The notes under the pieces: model-generated
What the model was told of the DNA's origin: nothing
The model's database searches: none
The model's input: only the letters and a program-made list of their open reading frames with translations
Made by a program: the position numbers and the translations under genes
Shown here: positions 1-12,330 of the stretch, piece by piece
Position numbering within the stretch: the first letter of the stretch is position 1
Layout: each line of letters opens with the position of its first letter
DNA from: Haematobia irritans
Taxonomy: Eukaryota > Arthropoda > Insecta > Diptera > Muscidae
Assembly (NCBI RefSeq): GCF_050003625.1
Contig: NC_134399.1
Location: 154,808,473-154,872,472, forward strand
DNA: 64,000 bases
Direction of reading: 5' to 3'

Positions 1-425
1 CCACACAGCTCGCGATTCTATGGCCATTTTGAGGGAAAACTTCGGAGAACAATTCATCTCAAGAAATGGACCGGTAAGTTGGCCACCAAGATCATGCGAT
101 TTGACGCCTTTAGACTATTTTTTGTGGGGCTACGTCAAGTCTAAAGTCTACAGAAATAAGCCAGCAACTATTCCAGCTTTGGAAGACAACATTTCCGAAG
201 AAATTCGGGCTATTCCGGCCGAAATGCTCGAAAAAGTTGCCCAAAATTGGACTTTCCGAATGGACCACCTAAGACGCAGCCGCGGTCAACATTTAAATGA
301 AATTATCTTCAAAAAGTAAATGTCATGGACCAATCTAACGTTTCAAATAAAGAACCGATGAGATTTTGCAAATTTTATGCGTTTTTTTTAAAAAAAAGTT
401 ATCAAGCTTTTAACAAATCACCCTT
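1..425 (+). mobile_element. 3' end of a Tc1/mariner-type transposon
   Basis: After the transposase stop there is a short trailer and an end that reads inward as AAGGGTGATTTGTTAAAAGC. It shares the first eight bases (AAGGGTGA) with the inverted repeat of the element at 30709-31962. It is followed by TA, the expected target duplication, and then by the interior of a MITE whose intact relative is at 22852-23101. The element therefore inserted at a TA inside that MITE. Its 5' end lies outside the window. Confidence 0.75.
2..319 (+). pseudogene. Tc1/mariner-superfamily transposase, C-terminal part
   Basis: The frame is open from the first bases of the window, so the gene begins before it. The visible part starts with HTARDSMAIL, which in this insect transposase group lies just after the second catalytic aspartate (QQDGA..H). 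It then has the third catalytic region PRSCDLTPLDYFLWGYVKSK, where the D of TPLD is the likely third acidic residue. It ends with the usual tail of the family, around NWTFRMDHLRRSRG and EIIF, then a stop. The enzyme would cut and paste a DNA transposon in the nucleus. The C-terminal third looks undamaged; whether the upstream part is intact cannot be seen here. The family assignment rests on motif recognition only. Confidence 0.8.
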
Positions 426-565
426 TATAACCTGCTTGCCGAAATCAGATACATGATTTCCGAGAAAATAACATGGTGGCGAAAACCATGTTACATGGTC
501 ACCACCCAAAAATAACATTTTGCTCTTAAAACATGTTTGAGGTGATCATATTCCTTCTCTGCGTG
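426..565 (+). mobile_element. Right half of a TA-flanked MITE
   Basis: The sequence from AACCTGCTTGCC to CCTTCTCTGCGTG matches, in reverse complement, the interior and terminal inverted repeat of the complete MITE at 22852-23101. The left half is missing because the transposon ending at 425 was inserted here. The MITE itself is almost wholly inverted repeat, with a terminus reading CACGCAGAGAAGG. Confidence 0.75.
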
Positions 566-1010
566 CACGAAAACAAAATCCGTACTCACGCAATCGCACG
601 CACAAAAAAAAAACTAAAAAATTAAAGATTCGCACTCACGATCGGAAATGTCGTGACTCATGAATAACTGTGTGTCCTAACGGAAAACAGAAACATGATG
701 TAAATCGAGAGTGTTATTAAACACTCAAAATATCGGGTCTCACTAAAATTGTAAGCGAATTCAACTCATAAGCGTTATTATATTCGTAAGCAGGGATATT
801 TTCGTCAGCGTATTTTTTTTTCAAAATTCGTTACTCAGGCACCCACACGAATATATTATTTTCGTGACTCGCGCTCACGCACGACATTTAGTTCGTTTAT
901 CACTCTCTTACACACCCACATCGTTGCCATCAGCTTGAATCACGACAACACAATCACAAATCTCTACACGAGCCTTTATTGGAGCGCCTGACAAATTGTG
1001 TGGGTTCCAA
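566..1010. other. CACG-rich stretch, no gene seen
   Basis: This region has repeated short motifs such as ACTCACG, CGTGACTC and CTCACGCACG on both strands, which gives it a patchy inverted-repeat texture. It may be a degenerate repeat of its own, but I do not recognise a family. No coding potential is evident. Confidence 0.3.
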
Positions 1011-3024
1011 CCACGGTTGCCATTCGTGCCTAAACTAATTGTAAGTTAAATTTACCAAAAATCTACCAACTTCAAAAATGAAGTGTTTGATCAAAGTTTA
1101 CATTCTATAGAAAGTTTCTTCAAAATTTTATTTCTATAGAAAATTATGTCAAAATATTATTTATATAGAAAATTCTTTAAAATTTTGATTTCTAAATAAA
1201 TTTGTTTCAAACTAATATATCTATTGAAAATTTTGTCAACATTTTATTTCTATAGCAAATATTGTCAAAGTTTTATTTCTTTAGAAAATTTTGTCACTAT
1301 CTTATTTCTATAGAAACTTTTGTCAACATTTTATTTTGTATAGAAAATTCTTTCAAAATTATATTTCTATAGAAAATTTAGTCAATATCTTATTTCTATA
1401 GAAACTTTTGTCAAAATTTTATTTCTAAAGAAAATTCTTTCAAAATCATATTTTTATGGAAAATGTTGTCAAAATTTTATTTCTATAGAAAATTTTGTCA
1501 AAATTTTATTTCTTTAGAAACTATGTCAACATATTATTTCTATAGAAAATTTTGTCAAAAATTTTATTTCTATAGAAAAATATGTCAACATATTATTTCT
1601 ATAGAAAATTTTGTCAACATTTTATTTCTATAGAAAATTCTTTCAAAATTATATTTCTATAGAAAATTTAGTCAACATTTTATTTCTATAGACAATTTTA
1701 TTTCTATAGAAAATTTTGTCATTTTATTTCTATAGAAACTTTTATCAAAAATTTTATTTCTATAGAAAATTCTTTCAAAATTATATTTCTATAGAACATT
1801 TTGTCAAAATTTTTTTTTTATAGAAAAATATGTCAACATATTATTTCTATAGAAAATTTTTTCAAAAATTTTATTTCTATAGAAAAATATGTCAACATAT
1901 TATTTCTATAGAAAATTTTGTCAACATTTTATTTCTATAGAAAATTCTTTCAAAATTATATTTCTACAGAAAATTTAGTCAACATTTTATTTCTATAGAC
2001 AATTTTATTTCTATAGAAAATTTTGTCAACATTTTATTTCTATAGAAACTTTTGTCAAAAATTTTATTTCTATAGAAAATTCTTTCAAAATTATATTTCT
2101 ATAGAACATTTTGTCAAATTTTTTTTTCTATAGAAAATTCTTTCAAAATTTTTTTCGAAATATATCTATCGAAAATTGTGTCAAAATTTTATTTCTTTAG
2201 AAAATTTTGATAAAATTTTATTTCTAAAGAAAATTTTGATAAAATTTTATTTCTAAAGAAAAGTTTACCAAAGTTTTATTTTTATAGAAAATGTTATCAA
2301 AATTTTATTTCTATAGAAAATTTTTCCAAAGTTTTATTTCTATAGAAAATTTTGTCAAACTTTTATTTCTATAGAAAATTTTGTTTCTTTAGAAAATTAT
2401 GTCAACATCTTATTTCTATAGAAAATTTTGTCAATATTTTATTTCCATAGAAACTTTTGTCAAAATTTTATTTCTATAGAAAATTGTTTCAAAATCATAT
2501 TTCTATAGAAAATATTGTCAAAATTTTAGTTCTTTAGAAAATTTTGTCAATATCTTATTTCTATAGAAACTTTTGTCAAAATTTTATTTCTATAGAAAAT
2601 TCTTTCAAAATTTATATCTATAGAAAATTTTGTCAAAATTTTATCACTATAAAATTTTTTTCAAGACTTTTTTCTATAGAAAATTTTATTTCTTTAGAAA
2701 ATTATGACAACATTTCTATCTATCGAAAATTTTGTCAACATTTTATTTCTATATTTCCATAGAAACTTTTGTCAAAATTTTATTTCGATTGAAAATGTTG
2801 TCAAAATTTTATTTCTGTAGACATTTTTGTCAATTTTTTTTCTATTAAAATTTTTTGTAAAAAGTTTATTTCTATAGAAAATTTTGTCAATATTTTATTT
2901 CTATAGAACATTTTTGCAAAATTGTGTTCCTATAAAAAAATTGAAAATCTACCAAGACATCAAGGATGCTACCAATCTACCAAATAGTAAAGAAATCTAA
3001 ATTGTGGCAATTGTGGCAACCATG
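1011..3024 (+). mobile_element. Element with TTGCCA termini carrying a 29-bp array
   Basis: The left end reads CACGGTTGCCATTCGTGCC. The right end, in reverse complement, reads CATGGTTGCCACAATTGCC, an imperfect terminal inverted repeat. The flanks GTTCCAAC and GATCCAAC differ by one base and could be an 8-bp target duplication, which would fit a non-autonomous hAT-like element. Just inside both ends are CTACCA motifs (AAAAATCTACCAACTTC; GCTACCAATCTACC). The interior is almost entirely the 29-bp minisatellite. Similar ends occur near 5349, 22420, 24331, 60870 and 63385. The class assignment is inference. Confidence 0.45.
1130..2935 (+). repeat. 29-bp minisatellite array (about 60 degenerate units)
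   Basis: The array consists of tandem AT-rich units of about 29 bp centred on the 12-bp palindrome TTTCTATAGAAA followed by ATTTTGTCAAAATTTTA. The units are diverged and some are fused or shortened. Because 29 is not a multiple of three, reading frames cycle and each meets a TAG inside the palindrome, so apparent peptides such as FYFYRKFCQNF here are not genes. Confidence 0.9.
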
Positions 3025-3110
3025 GATCCAACGCTAAGATATTTTTTAACAGTCAAATGTTCATGCAATATTTAATATAAGCTGGTCCCACTAATTCCTA
3101 AGGTAGTCGC

Positions 3111-3217
3111 AATCTCACGATTTTTAGTCAAAATTCGTTTTTATTATTCAACATAGTTCTATTCAAGAGCGATACAACTATTATAACGAGCGATACAAAG
3201 ATTATCAGCCAACCTGT
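3111..3217 (-). mobile_element. Terminal remnant of a mariner element
   Basis: In reverse complement the right end reads AACAGGTTGGCTGATAATC preceded by TA, which matches the inverted repeat of the irritans-type mariner at 36144. The adjoining sequence (ATTCAACATAGTTC, GAGCGATACAAC) resembles the region around the end of mariner transposase genes. Almost the whole coding region is gone. A second copy lies in the duplicated block at about 15522-15628. Confidence 0.5.
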
Positions 3218-3547
3218 TATAAGCACCGATCCGTGCATGGCCAAAAACTGAATTAATTTCATCTGTGCACTTTTAACATATTGAGTTAATTCATGATGAA
3301 ATTTGTAACAAAATAATCGCGCGAAAATGTTTACTATTCATTTCCATTTTTTTGCAAGATGGATATTTCAAAACGTTCTTAGCACATATAACCTCAAAAA
3401 TGGATGCTTTATAAAAAAGCTGTCAGGTGGCAGATAGTAGGGTTGTCCAATCTCAAAATATCAAAGGGGACCCTCGTAAAATATTCAAACTTTGTACGAA
3501 TTCACCAACTTTCCATGAAATTAATAAGTCGCTTTTTTCTCCCATTA

Positions 3548-3640
3548 CACTCAAAAAAAAAGGTTACTTGAATTCAAAGATTTTGACATTCCCTTAAAGA
3601 TTTTGGTATTGATTCCGAGCCACAGATGTATTTATGTGTA
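3548..3640 (+). mobile_element. Fragment of repeat family J
   Basis: The fragment runs from CACTCAAAAAAAAAGG through AAAGATTTTGGTATTGATTCCGAGCC. The same end sequence is present at 33476 (plus) and near 10590 (reverse complement), where longer copies are found. The rest of the element is missing here. The copy in the duplication is at 15959-16051. Confidence 0.6.
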
Positions 3641-3820
3641 GTTTTATTTATTAAAATATCCAAGTAATGTTTTTGTATAATTTTTTTTTTATTATAAATA
3701 TTATACACAATATAAAAAAATTTAAGTTATAAATTCAGAAACATATTTTAGTAATAACATAAACATATATTAGTAATAACTAATGGACTTGGCTATCCAA
3801 TTATGTATGCAATTAGTATT

Positions 3821-5345
<1,525 letters not shown>

Positions 5346-5639
5346 ACGGTTACCACTTGTGCCTTAAATAAACTACCAAAATTTGAAGAAAATGTTGCCA
5401 AAAATCTACCAAATTAAAACAATTTTATTTTGAAGTTTTTGTTGAAACATTTTTTTTTTAATACTAACTGCAAATAGTATAAAATGTTTTTTTCTTCGAA
5501 CGACTGAAACGACCATTTTTAAATATCCCTTGAATTATAAATGTGTCGAATTTTAGTTTGCACGAAGAGCGGAAATTTACTACTTCTAAAAAGGGAGAAC
5601 TTACTCTCAATGGACTTTGATAGTATAAAATAAAAAAAA

Positions 5640-5945
5640 TTAAAAATCTTTAAAGATATTGAATTTATAGAAAATTGGTCAAAAATTTATTTCTATAGAA
5701 AATGTTGTCCAAATTTTATTTCTATAGACAACTTTCTCAAAATTTTATATCTATAAAAATTTTTCTTAAAATTTTATTTCTATAGAAAATTTTCTCAAAA
5801 TTTTACTTCTATAGAAAATTTTCTCAAAATGTTATTTCTATAGAAAATTTTTTCAAACTTTATTTTCATAGAAAATTTTGCCAAAATTTTATTTCTATAG
5901 AAAATTTTGTCAAATTTTTTTTTCTATATATAGAAAAAAAGTGTC
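5640..5945 (+). repeat. Short 29-bp minisatellite array
   Basis: About ten units of the TTTCTATAGAAA-centred repeat are present. At 5349 the stretch is preceded by CACGGTTACCACTTGTGCC and CTACCA motifs, as at the left end of the element at 1011, so it is probably a shortened relative of that element. The second copy is at 18016-18321. Confidence 0.8.
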
Positions 5946-7270
5946 TCGTAAATTTAAGAAGATTTTTACAATAATTTATTACAAGAATTTTCAAGAATTT
6001 TAGTTCATTTTTCGTATCTTCAACGAAAATTAACTTCTCGAAAGGAAATTTTACAAATTCTAAGTAGCAATCGTTTAGTTCATGGCCTACAAAATACGAT
6101 GGAAATTTCCTTAAAAAATTTCTTAACTGGTAGTTAAAAATTCATTTGTCATGCTATAAAACTACTTGTGAAATGTAAAGTATTTTCTAAATAATAAGTG
6201 CAATTTACTATAAGATTTTTTTGTATGAGAAAATATTTTTTTACGAAAAATTAACTTGAAAGTGGATAGCAATTTCTTACTGAAAATTCCTATAGTTAAT
6301 AATTGTTGGTAAAAAATTACCCAATGAAATATTTTCAGTTCACATGTAATTAAATTTATAGACATTTTCGTCAAAAATGGTAGATAAGATTTCATGAAAA
6401 TTTTGCAAATTTTAAGTTAAACGTTTCATCGTTTATAAACTGGTGTGCCTTTACGAATATTATTCTTAGAGTAAATTGTCAGCAGATGCTATGAACTAAT
6501 GCATAGTACAGAGATCTTTATCGGCATAGTGGAATGTGATTAATGTAAAGATGATGTTACTTGAGTTTTGTTGTGTATACATGAGCGTGGGGTTGTTTTT
6601 ATTTTTGTCCATTTAGTGGTTTGTGTGTGTGTGTTTGTTATTCGCGGATGGTTTATTTGGCTGGATGAGGTGTTGTTTTCAATAAAGGCACATGTGTTTT
6701 TGTTGTTGTAGGAATGTTTTGGCTTTGCTTGGTTTTGTTTGGCATGCTTCAGTTGTATAGTTGGCGTTGGCGTGGGCTGTTGCATCTTTTTAGCTGGTAT
6801 GCAACAAGGGAATATAAAGTCATGGAATATTTTGGATTTTTGAGACATATATTGGTGTTTGTTTATTAAACTTTTTAAATGAAAGATATTAATATTTTAT
6901 TGGTAGTTTAGAAAAAAGTTATTAAGAATAATTAGGAAAATATGTTGAAAGTGTATTGAAATTTTTATTATTCTATGTAAAAAAATAATATTCAATTCCA
7001 GATGAATTTGGAAAATTTTTGTTATATCTCAGCGTATAGTTTATTCATAAATTGATAAGTATATTTTTAATATGACTTTCTTTTAAAAAGAATATTTTTT
7101 ATGTATATTATTATTTGTTAATTATTTTTTTTTGGAAACCAGTTCAATGTTTTTCTTTGTTGTAAAAACAATATTTAATTTCAGAGCAACTCCAGATGGA
7201 TTCGAACAAATTTAAAAAATAGAGAATTGGTAAGTTGTCTTTTAAAAATTGCCTTTTTTCGACTAGAATA
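5946..7270. other. No gene seen
   Basis: AT-rich sequence with no recognisable gene or repeat. The 100-codon minus-strand frame at 6540-6848 is rich in Thr, Asn, Lys and Gln, has no recognisable domain, and its opposite strand is GT-rich simple-looking sequence. I do not call it a gene. The stretch is repeated at 18322-19646. Confidence 0.5.
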
Positions 7271-7274
7271 TTTA

Positions 7275-8040
7275 CTTCAAACTTTTATTCATATAGAAAA
7301 TGTTCTTAATATATTATTTCTATTGAAAATTTTCTCAAAATTATATATCTATAAAAAATTTTCTCAAAATTTTATATCTATAAAAATTTTTTCTTAAAAT
7401 TTTATTTCTATAGAAAATTTTCTTAAGATTTCATTTCTATAGAAAATTTTCGCAGAATTTTATTTCTATAGAAAATTTTTTCAAAATTTTATTTTTATGT
7501 GAAATTTTCTCAAAATTTTATATTTATAGACAATTTTTTCAAAATTTTATATCTATAGACATTTTTTTCAAAATTTAAATATAAAATTTAATATAAATCT
7601 TTTTCAAAATTCTATTTCTATAGAAAATATTCTGAAAATTTAATTTTCAAAAGAATATTTTCGCAAAATTGAATTTCTATAATTTTTTTTAAATTTAATT
7701 TCTATAGACAATTTTTTCAAAATTTTATTTCTATAGATAATTTTCTCAAAAGTTTATTTGTATTGAAAATTTTGTCAAAATTTTATTTCTATAGAAAATT
7801 TTCTCGAATTTTTTTTCGGTAGAAAATTTGCTTAAGATTTCATTTCTATAGACAACTTTTCCTCGAAATTTTATTTCCATAAAAAAAATCTTTAAATTTG
7901 AAATCTATAGAAAATGTTTTCAAAATTTTATTTTTATAGAAATCTTTCACAAAATTCTATTTTTGTAGAAAATCGTTTCAAATTTTATTTTTGTATAAAA
8001 TTTTAGTGCTAAAAAACATTTTCTATAAATTTTATTTGCA
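7275..8040 (+). repeat. Degenerate 29-bp minisatellite array
   Basis: About 25 diverged units of the TTTCTATAGAAA-centred repeat, many with TTCTCAAAATTTTA in place of TTGTCAAAATTTTA. The array abuts the DINE-B 3' end at 8046 and has a second copy at 19651-20416. Confidence 0.85.
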
Positions 8041-8045
8041 TATAA

Positions 8046-8490
8046 TTTTTTTATACCCACCACCAAAGAATGGGTATATAATAAGAATGGGGGTATAATA
8101 AGTTTGTCATTCCGTTTGTAACACATCGATATATCGATTTCCGACTATATATATTTTCTTGACCAGGGGGAAATTCTAAGATGACATAGCCATGTCCGTC
8201 TGTCTGTCTGGCTGTCTGTTGTAATCACTCCACAGTCTTCAATAATGCAATCGTGCTGAAATTTTGCACAAACTCGTCTTTTGTCTGCAGAGAGGTCAAG
8301 TTCGAAGATGGGCTATATCGGTCCAGATTTTGATATAGTCGCCATATAAACCGACTTCTCGATTTGGGGACTTGGGTTTATAGAAACCGTAGTTTTTATC
8401 CAATTCGCCTGAAATTGGAAATCTAGAGGTATTTTAGGACCATAAAACGGTATGCCGAAAACGGTGAGTATCGGTTCATATTTTATATAT
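8046..8490 (-). mobile_element. DINE-B element, 3' part only
   Basis: Read on the minus strand this ends in a run equivalent to ..ACAAACTTATTATACCCCC..GGTATAA. It contains the GTCCGTCTGTCTGTC tract typical of INE-1/DINE elements and the start of one 153-bp type unit (TTTCCAATTTCAGG in reverse complement). The 5' two thirds is missing. A second copy lies at 20422-20866. Confidence 0.7.
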
Positions 8491-9315
8491 AAAATATTTG
8501 GCCTGTTTGAATTTTTGGCGGTTATAGTTGATTTTTTCAAAGTAGTTTAGTTGAAAGATGAACTTTCCTTTTTGAAATTTATTTACTAATTCGTCCATTT
8601 TCTCATTCCCATTCCACAATTTGTGTTGGGTAATATCGCCATAAATTTCTTTCCTTATAATCAAAGCCTACGTTCACACCGACTTACATATGTCATATTG
8701 GTTGTCTGTTTATTTGCACCGCCTTTTATTGATTGTTTATTGTGGTTATTTTAGATGTTGGAGTTTGTGGGTAAATTTTAATCACCACAAGACATGCAGG
8801 TGTTCAAACGCACAGATTATTTCCACTACGGAAGAATTTCTTTCTTTCTGATATTTGTGGTTTTCCTTTGTCTTGGCAACCACAACAATCAAAAGATGTT
8901 TTTCTTATAACAAAAACAAAAAGAAAGCACGAATACTCAGCCACACAAATATTTTATTTATAAATATTCAATTTGCAATTGATTATCTTTTTTTTGTAGC
9001 TAAATAGAGGATAGATAAATTTTTGTTGTGATTTCTAAAGCCTCAATCCCTCATCTACCCTAAAGAGGCTACTTTAATAGTTGGCTTAAATAACACTGAT
9101 GTATCGTTTGATGTAAAGCATTAATTACTAAATTCAATGTTCATCATTCCCACAAATGGATTTAATTATAACGTATAAAATGTATGTTTATGTAAATTGA
9201 ATATTTGCCTTGCCCATCATTATAGTTATTTCGGATTAAAGAATTGAATTTTATTAGCAAACACGCTCTTGTGAAATTTAATTTATCAAAGTTCAGTCCT
9301 AAATTGCTGGTGTAG
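8491..9315. other. No gene seen
   Basis: Unique-looking AT-rich sequence without recognisable coding potential. Copy 2 of the duplication diverges from it starting at 8917. Confidence 0.4.
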
Positions 9316-9435
9316 ACACAAGGGATGCTAAAGCGTTTGTTGTTTAATTGTACAAAGATAATATGGAAAAAATCAATACTTTTTCCATATTATCTTTGTA
9401 CAATTAAACAACAATCGCTTTTGCATCCCTTGTGT
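9316..9435. repeat. 120-bp near-perfect hairpin
   Basis: Arms of 56 bp (9316-9371 and 9380-9435) pair with only two mismatches around an 8-base loop, ATCAATAC. The duplicated copy near 21706 contains the left arm followed directly by AAGTATTGATTGCGTTCTA and has no right arm. Copy 1 therefore carries an extra inverted copy of this segment. Confidence 0.9.
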
Positions 9436-9479
9436 GCGTTCTAAAAATTGTCATCAACCATCGAATTACTTAGTTGCAG

Positions 9480-10597
9480 TTGCCCATGGCAAAGCATGGC
9501 AATACAAAAACAAAAAATTTACTTCACTTAAAAGATTATTACCTTCCCTTAAAGAGCCAAAGATGTCATTTCGTTAAAACAAAGACATCTTTCAGAAAAC
9601 TGTAAAGCTTTGCGATACAGACCTCACTTATCGAATTTTCGATCTCGTCTTGCTATTTATCGACAAAGGTGAGAATGCTCAAATAAATGTCAGTGAAAAA
9701 ATCCAAATTATAACAGTTCATACAAAGTAAAAAATATTTTCTTAGTTTCAAAAACACTTTAAACCGAAGATGCAAAATAATTATCAGTATATTTTTGTAG
9801 CTTTTTACATATTTAATACAAAGGTTCTTTATTTCAAAGATTCGTGTCCTAAATTGAAAGAGAACAATTCAAAGATTTTGATTTTTTTTTTATTAAAATT
9901 CCTTTATTTTACAGTGTCTTTTTTACAGTGTACTTGATACTACAAAAATATTGATCTAATATGGAAGATTATGCAACTTAAATTTTAGGACTCGAAATTT
10001 ACGCAATGCTAAGGACAAATTTCTTTAAAATAATGACATTTTAATTAAAAGAAAGTTTATAATCCTTGCTTCAAAATTTTTTTTCATTAAATTTAGAACA
10101 CAAAGCTTGAAGTTTTGCGTCCCTCTGTTGAAGTTTTAGATCTTTGAAGTAAGCCAAATGTTCCTTAAAATAAAGAAAAACATTTTTAATTTAAAGAAAT
10201 CGTTTTTAACTCAACTAACATATTGAATTTTTAAATTGAAGATAAAAATGCTTCAAATAATGGCTAAGACTTATTTGAAGGATTTGCATCTTTGGTTTAA
10301 AGTTTCTTTAGCATTAAGAAAACACTTTGAAGTACATCGCATAATTTGGATTTTGAAACTGGAATTTGTCTGTACATGAATACCTTTATTAATATATCGC
10401 AAACAGAGAATACAAATTCGATGAATGAGATCTGTATCAAATTTTAATTTTATCGATCCTAGATTTAAAGCCAGGGAGGTCCCTAAAAAATTTCTTTATT
10501 TTAAAGAAGCCGCATCTTTGGCTCGGAATCAATACCAAAATCCTTAAAGAAGCTCAAAATCTTTGGATCCAAGTAAATTTTTTTTTTTGAGTGTAGG
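9480..10597 (-). mobile_element. Repeat family J, long copy
   Basis: In reverse complement the left end reads CTACACTCAAAAAAAAAAAT, then AAGATTTTGAGC and GGTATTGATTCCGAGCC, matching the copy at 33476. The interior near 10318-10342 matches both flanks of the DINE-A inserted at 33749. It has no coding potential and many short TTAAAGAA-type motifs. The far end is not well defined. The class is unknown; a non-autonomous DNA element is a guess. Confidence 0.55.
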
Positions 10598-10628
10598 GAA
10601 CAAATTTGAATGTATTCGTTTTTTCTGC

Positions 10629-11850
10629 ATTTTTATACCCTCCACCATAAGATGGGGGTATATTAACTTTGTCATTCCGTTTGTAACACATCGCAATATT
10701 GCTCTAAGACCCCATAAAGGATATTTATTCTGGGTCGTGGTGAAATTCTGAGTCGATCTAAGCATGTCCGCCCGTCAGTCCGTCTGTTGAAATCACTCTA
10801 ACTTCCGAACGCGACAAGCTATAGAATTGAAACTTGGCACAAGTAGTTGTTATTGATGTAGGTCGATTGGTATTGCAAATGGGCCATATCGGACCACTTT
10901 TACGTATAGCCCCCTTATAAACCGATCTCTAGATTTGGCTTGCGGAGCCTAAAAGAGAAGCAAATTTCATCCGATCCGGCTGAAATTTGGTACATGGTGT
11001 TGGTATATGGTCTCTAACAACCGTGCAAAAATTGGTCCACATCGGTCCATAATTATATATGGCGCCCATATAAACCGATCCCCAGATTTGGGTTGCGGAG
11101 CGTCAAAGAGAAGCAAATTTCATCCGATCCGCCTGAAATTTGGTACGTGATATTGCTATATGGTCTCTAACAACCATGCAAAAAATTGGTCCACATCGGT
11201 TCATAATTATATATAGCCCCCATATAAACCGACCCCCAGATTTGGCTTGCGGAGCCTCAAAGAGAAGAAAATTTCATCCGATCCGGCTGAAATTTGGTAA
11301 ATGATGTTGGTATATGGTCTCTAAAAACCATGCAAAAATTGGTCCATATCGGTTCTTAATTATATATAGCCCCCATATAAACCGATCCCCAGATTTGGTT
11401 TGTGGAGCCTCTAAGAGAAGCATATTTCATCCAATCCGGCTGAAATTTGGTACATGGTATTGGTATATGGTCTCTAACAACCGTGCAAAAATTGGTCCAC
11501 ATCGGTCCATAATTATATATGGCGCCCATATAAACCGATCCCCAGATTTGGGTTGCGGAGCGTCAAAGAGAAGCAAATTTCATCCGATCCGCCTGAAATT
11601 TGGTACGTGATATTGCTATATGGTCTCTAACAACCATGCAAAAAATTGGTCCACATCGGTTCATAATTATATATAGCCCCCATATAAACCGTTCCCCAGA
11701 TTTGGCTTGCGAAGTCTCCAAGAGAAGCAAATTTCATCCAATCCGGTTGTAATTTGGAACATGGTGTTAGTATATGATCTTTAACAACCTTGCCAGAATT
11801 GGTTCATATCGGTCCATAATTATATATAGCCCCCATATAAAACATTCTCC
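10629..11850 (-). mobile_element. DINE-A element (INE-1-like, non-autonomous Helentron type), 5'-truncated
   Basis: The 3' end (in reverse) is ..CATCTTATGGTGGAGGGTATAAAAA, preceded by the AGAATAAATATCC region, a GTCCGCCCGTC run and six or so tandem units of about 153 bp. Each unit contains ATATAAACCGATC, CAGATTTGG, GAAATTTGGTAC and CATATACC (or complements). The 5' terminus and any 29-bp array are missing; the sequence changes abruptly at about 11851. Assignment to INE-1/DINE is from the shared terminal and GTCCGTC motifs. Confidence 0.7.
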
Positions 11851-11851
11851 A

Positions 11852-12104
11852 GACTGTACATGTTTCGGTTCTCTCCCAGCCAGATCTATACTAAAGGCTG
11901 TGGAAAGGTTCATTCGCCCGAACCGAAACATGTACAGTCCAGGCGTGTATAGATTGGTATCTGGCGTTTTCTTTTCAATGGCTCTATTAACCATGTTCCT
12001 TAATCTATATATGTCAATAAAGCTCGAAAAATAATTGTATAATTAGATATAATGCATTTGGACGTCAATTGCCTGTTTCGGTATCAGGCTAACATGTAAT
12101 ATAA
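11852..12104. repeat. Block with 20-bp inverted repeat, copy 1
   Basis: Perfect 20-bp arms, GACTGTACATGTTTCGGTTC at 11852-11871 and its complement at 11920-11939, flank 48 bp. From 11871 to 12104 the block is nearly identical to 14379-14612; the second copy lacks the left arm. It contains no recognisable gene. The identity of the repeat is unknown. Confidence 0.7.
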
Positions 12105-12330
12105 TAAGCAACGATGAGCCCGTCGTAAAACTAGGAAAAACACGACTAATGTACGCGTTAGAATTGTTGTTGTATCCTGGAAACCAGTTTCTGTTAATTG
12201 TCATATGTTGTAGTTGACTGTAGAAACAATAAGCATCGTTCGACTGTTCACCACTTAGGTGAATTCTAACAAATTAGCTTTCTAAAAAGAAATTTCGTAT
12301 TGTTGCATTACTATGTAACAAAACGAAATA
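12105..12330. other. Unassigned; short inverted ends GTTAGAATT
   Basis: GTTAGAATT at 12157 and AATTCTAAC at 12262 form short inverted ends about 115 bp apart. They look like copia-type LTR ends, but the segment is very short and no internal retroelement sequence is visible. No gene seen. Confidence 0.25.

Noticed and set aside
2544..2762. Peptides such as FYFYRKFCQNFISIENFVKIL in many places (for example 14955, 24321, 29212, 47510, 54242, 57125)
   Set aside because: They arise from the 29-bp minisatellite, which cycles through frames and hits TAG once per three units.
6540..6848. 102-codon minus frame, duplicated at 18916-19224
   Set aside because: Low-complexity composition (Thr, Asn, Lys, Gln), no domain; conserved in the second copy only because the whole block is duplicated.
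12157..12271. Solo copia-type LTR
   Set aside because: Only 9-bp inverted ends over about 115 bp, no TG start at the left end, no target duplication, no internal retroelement sequence.
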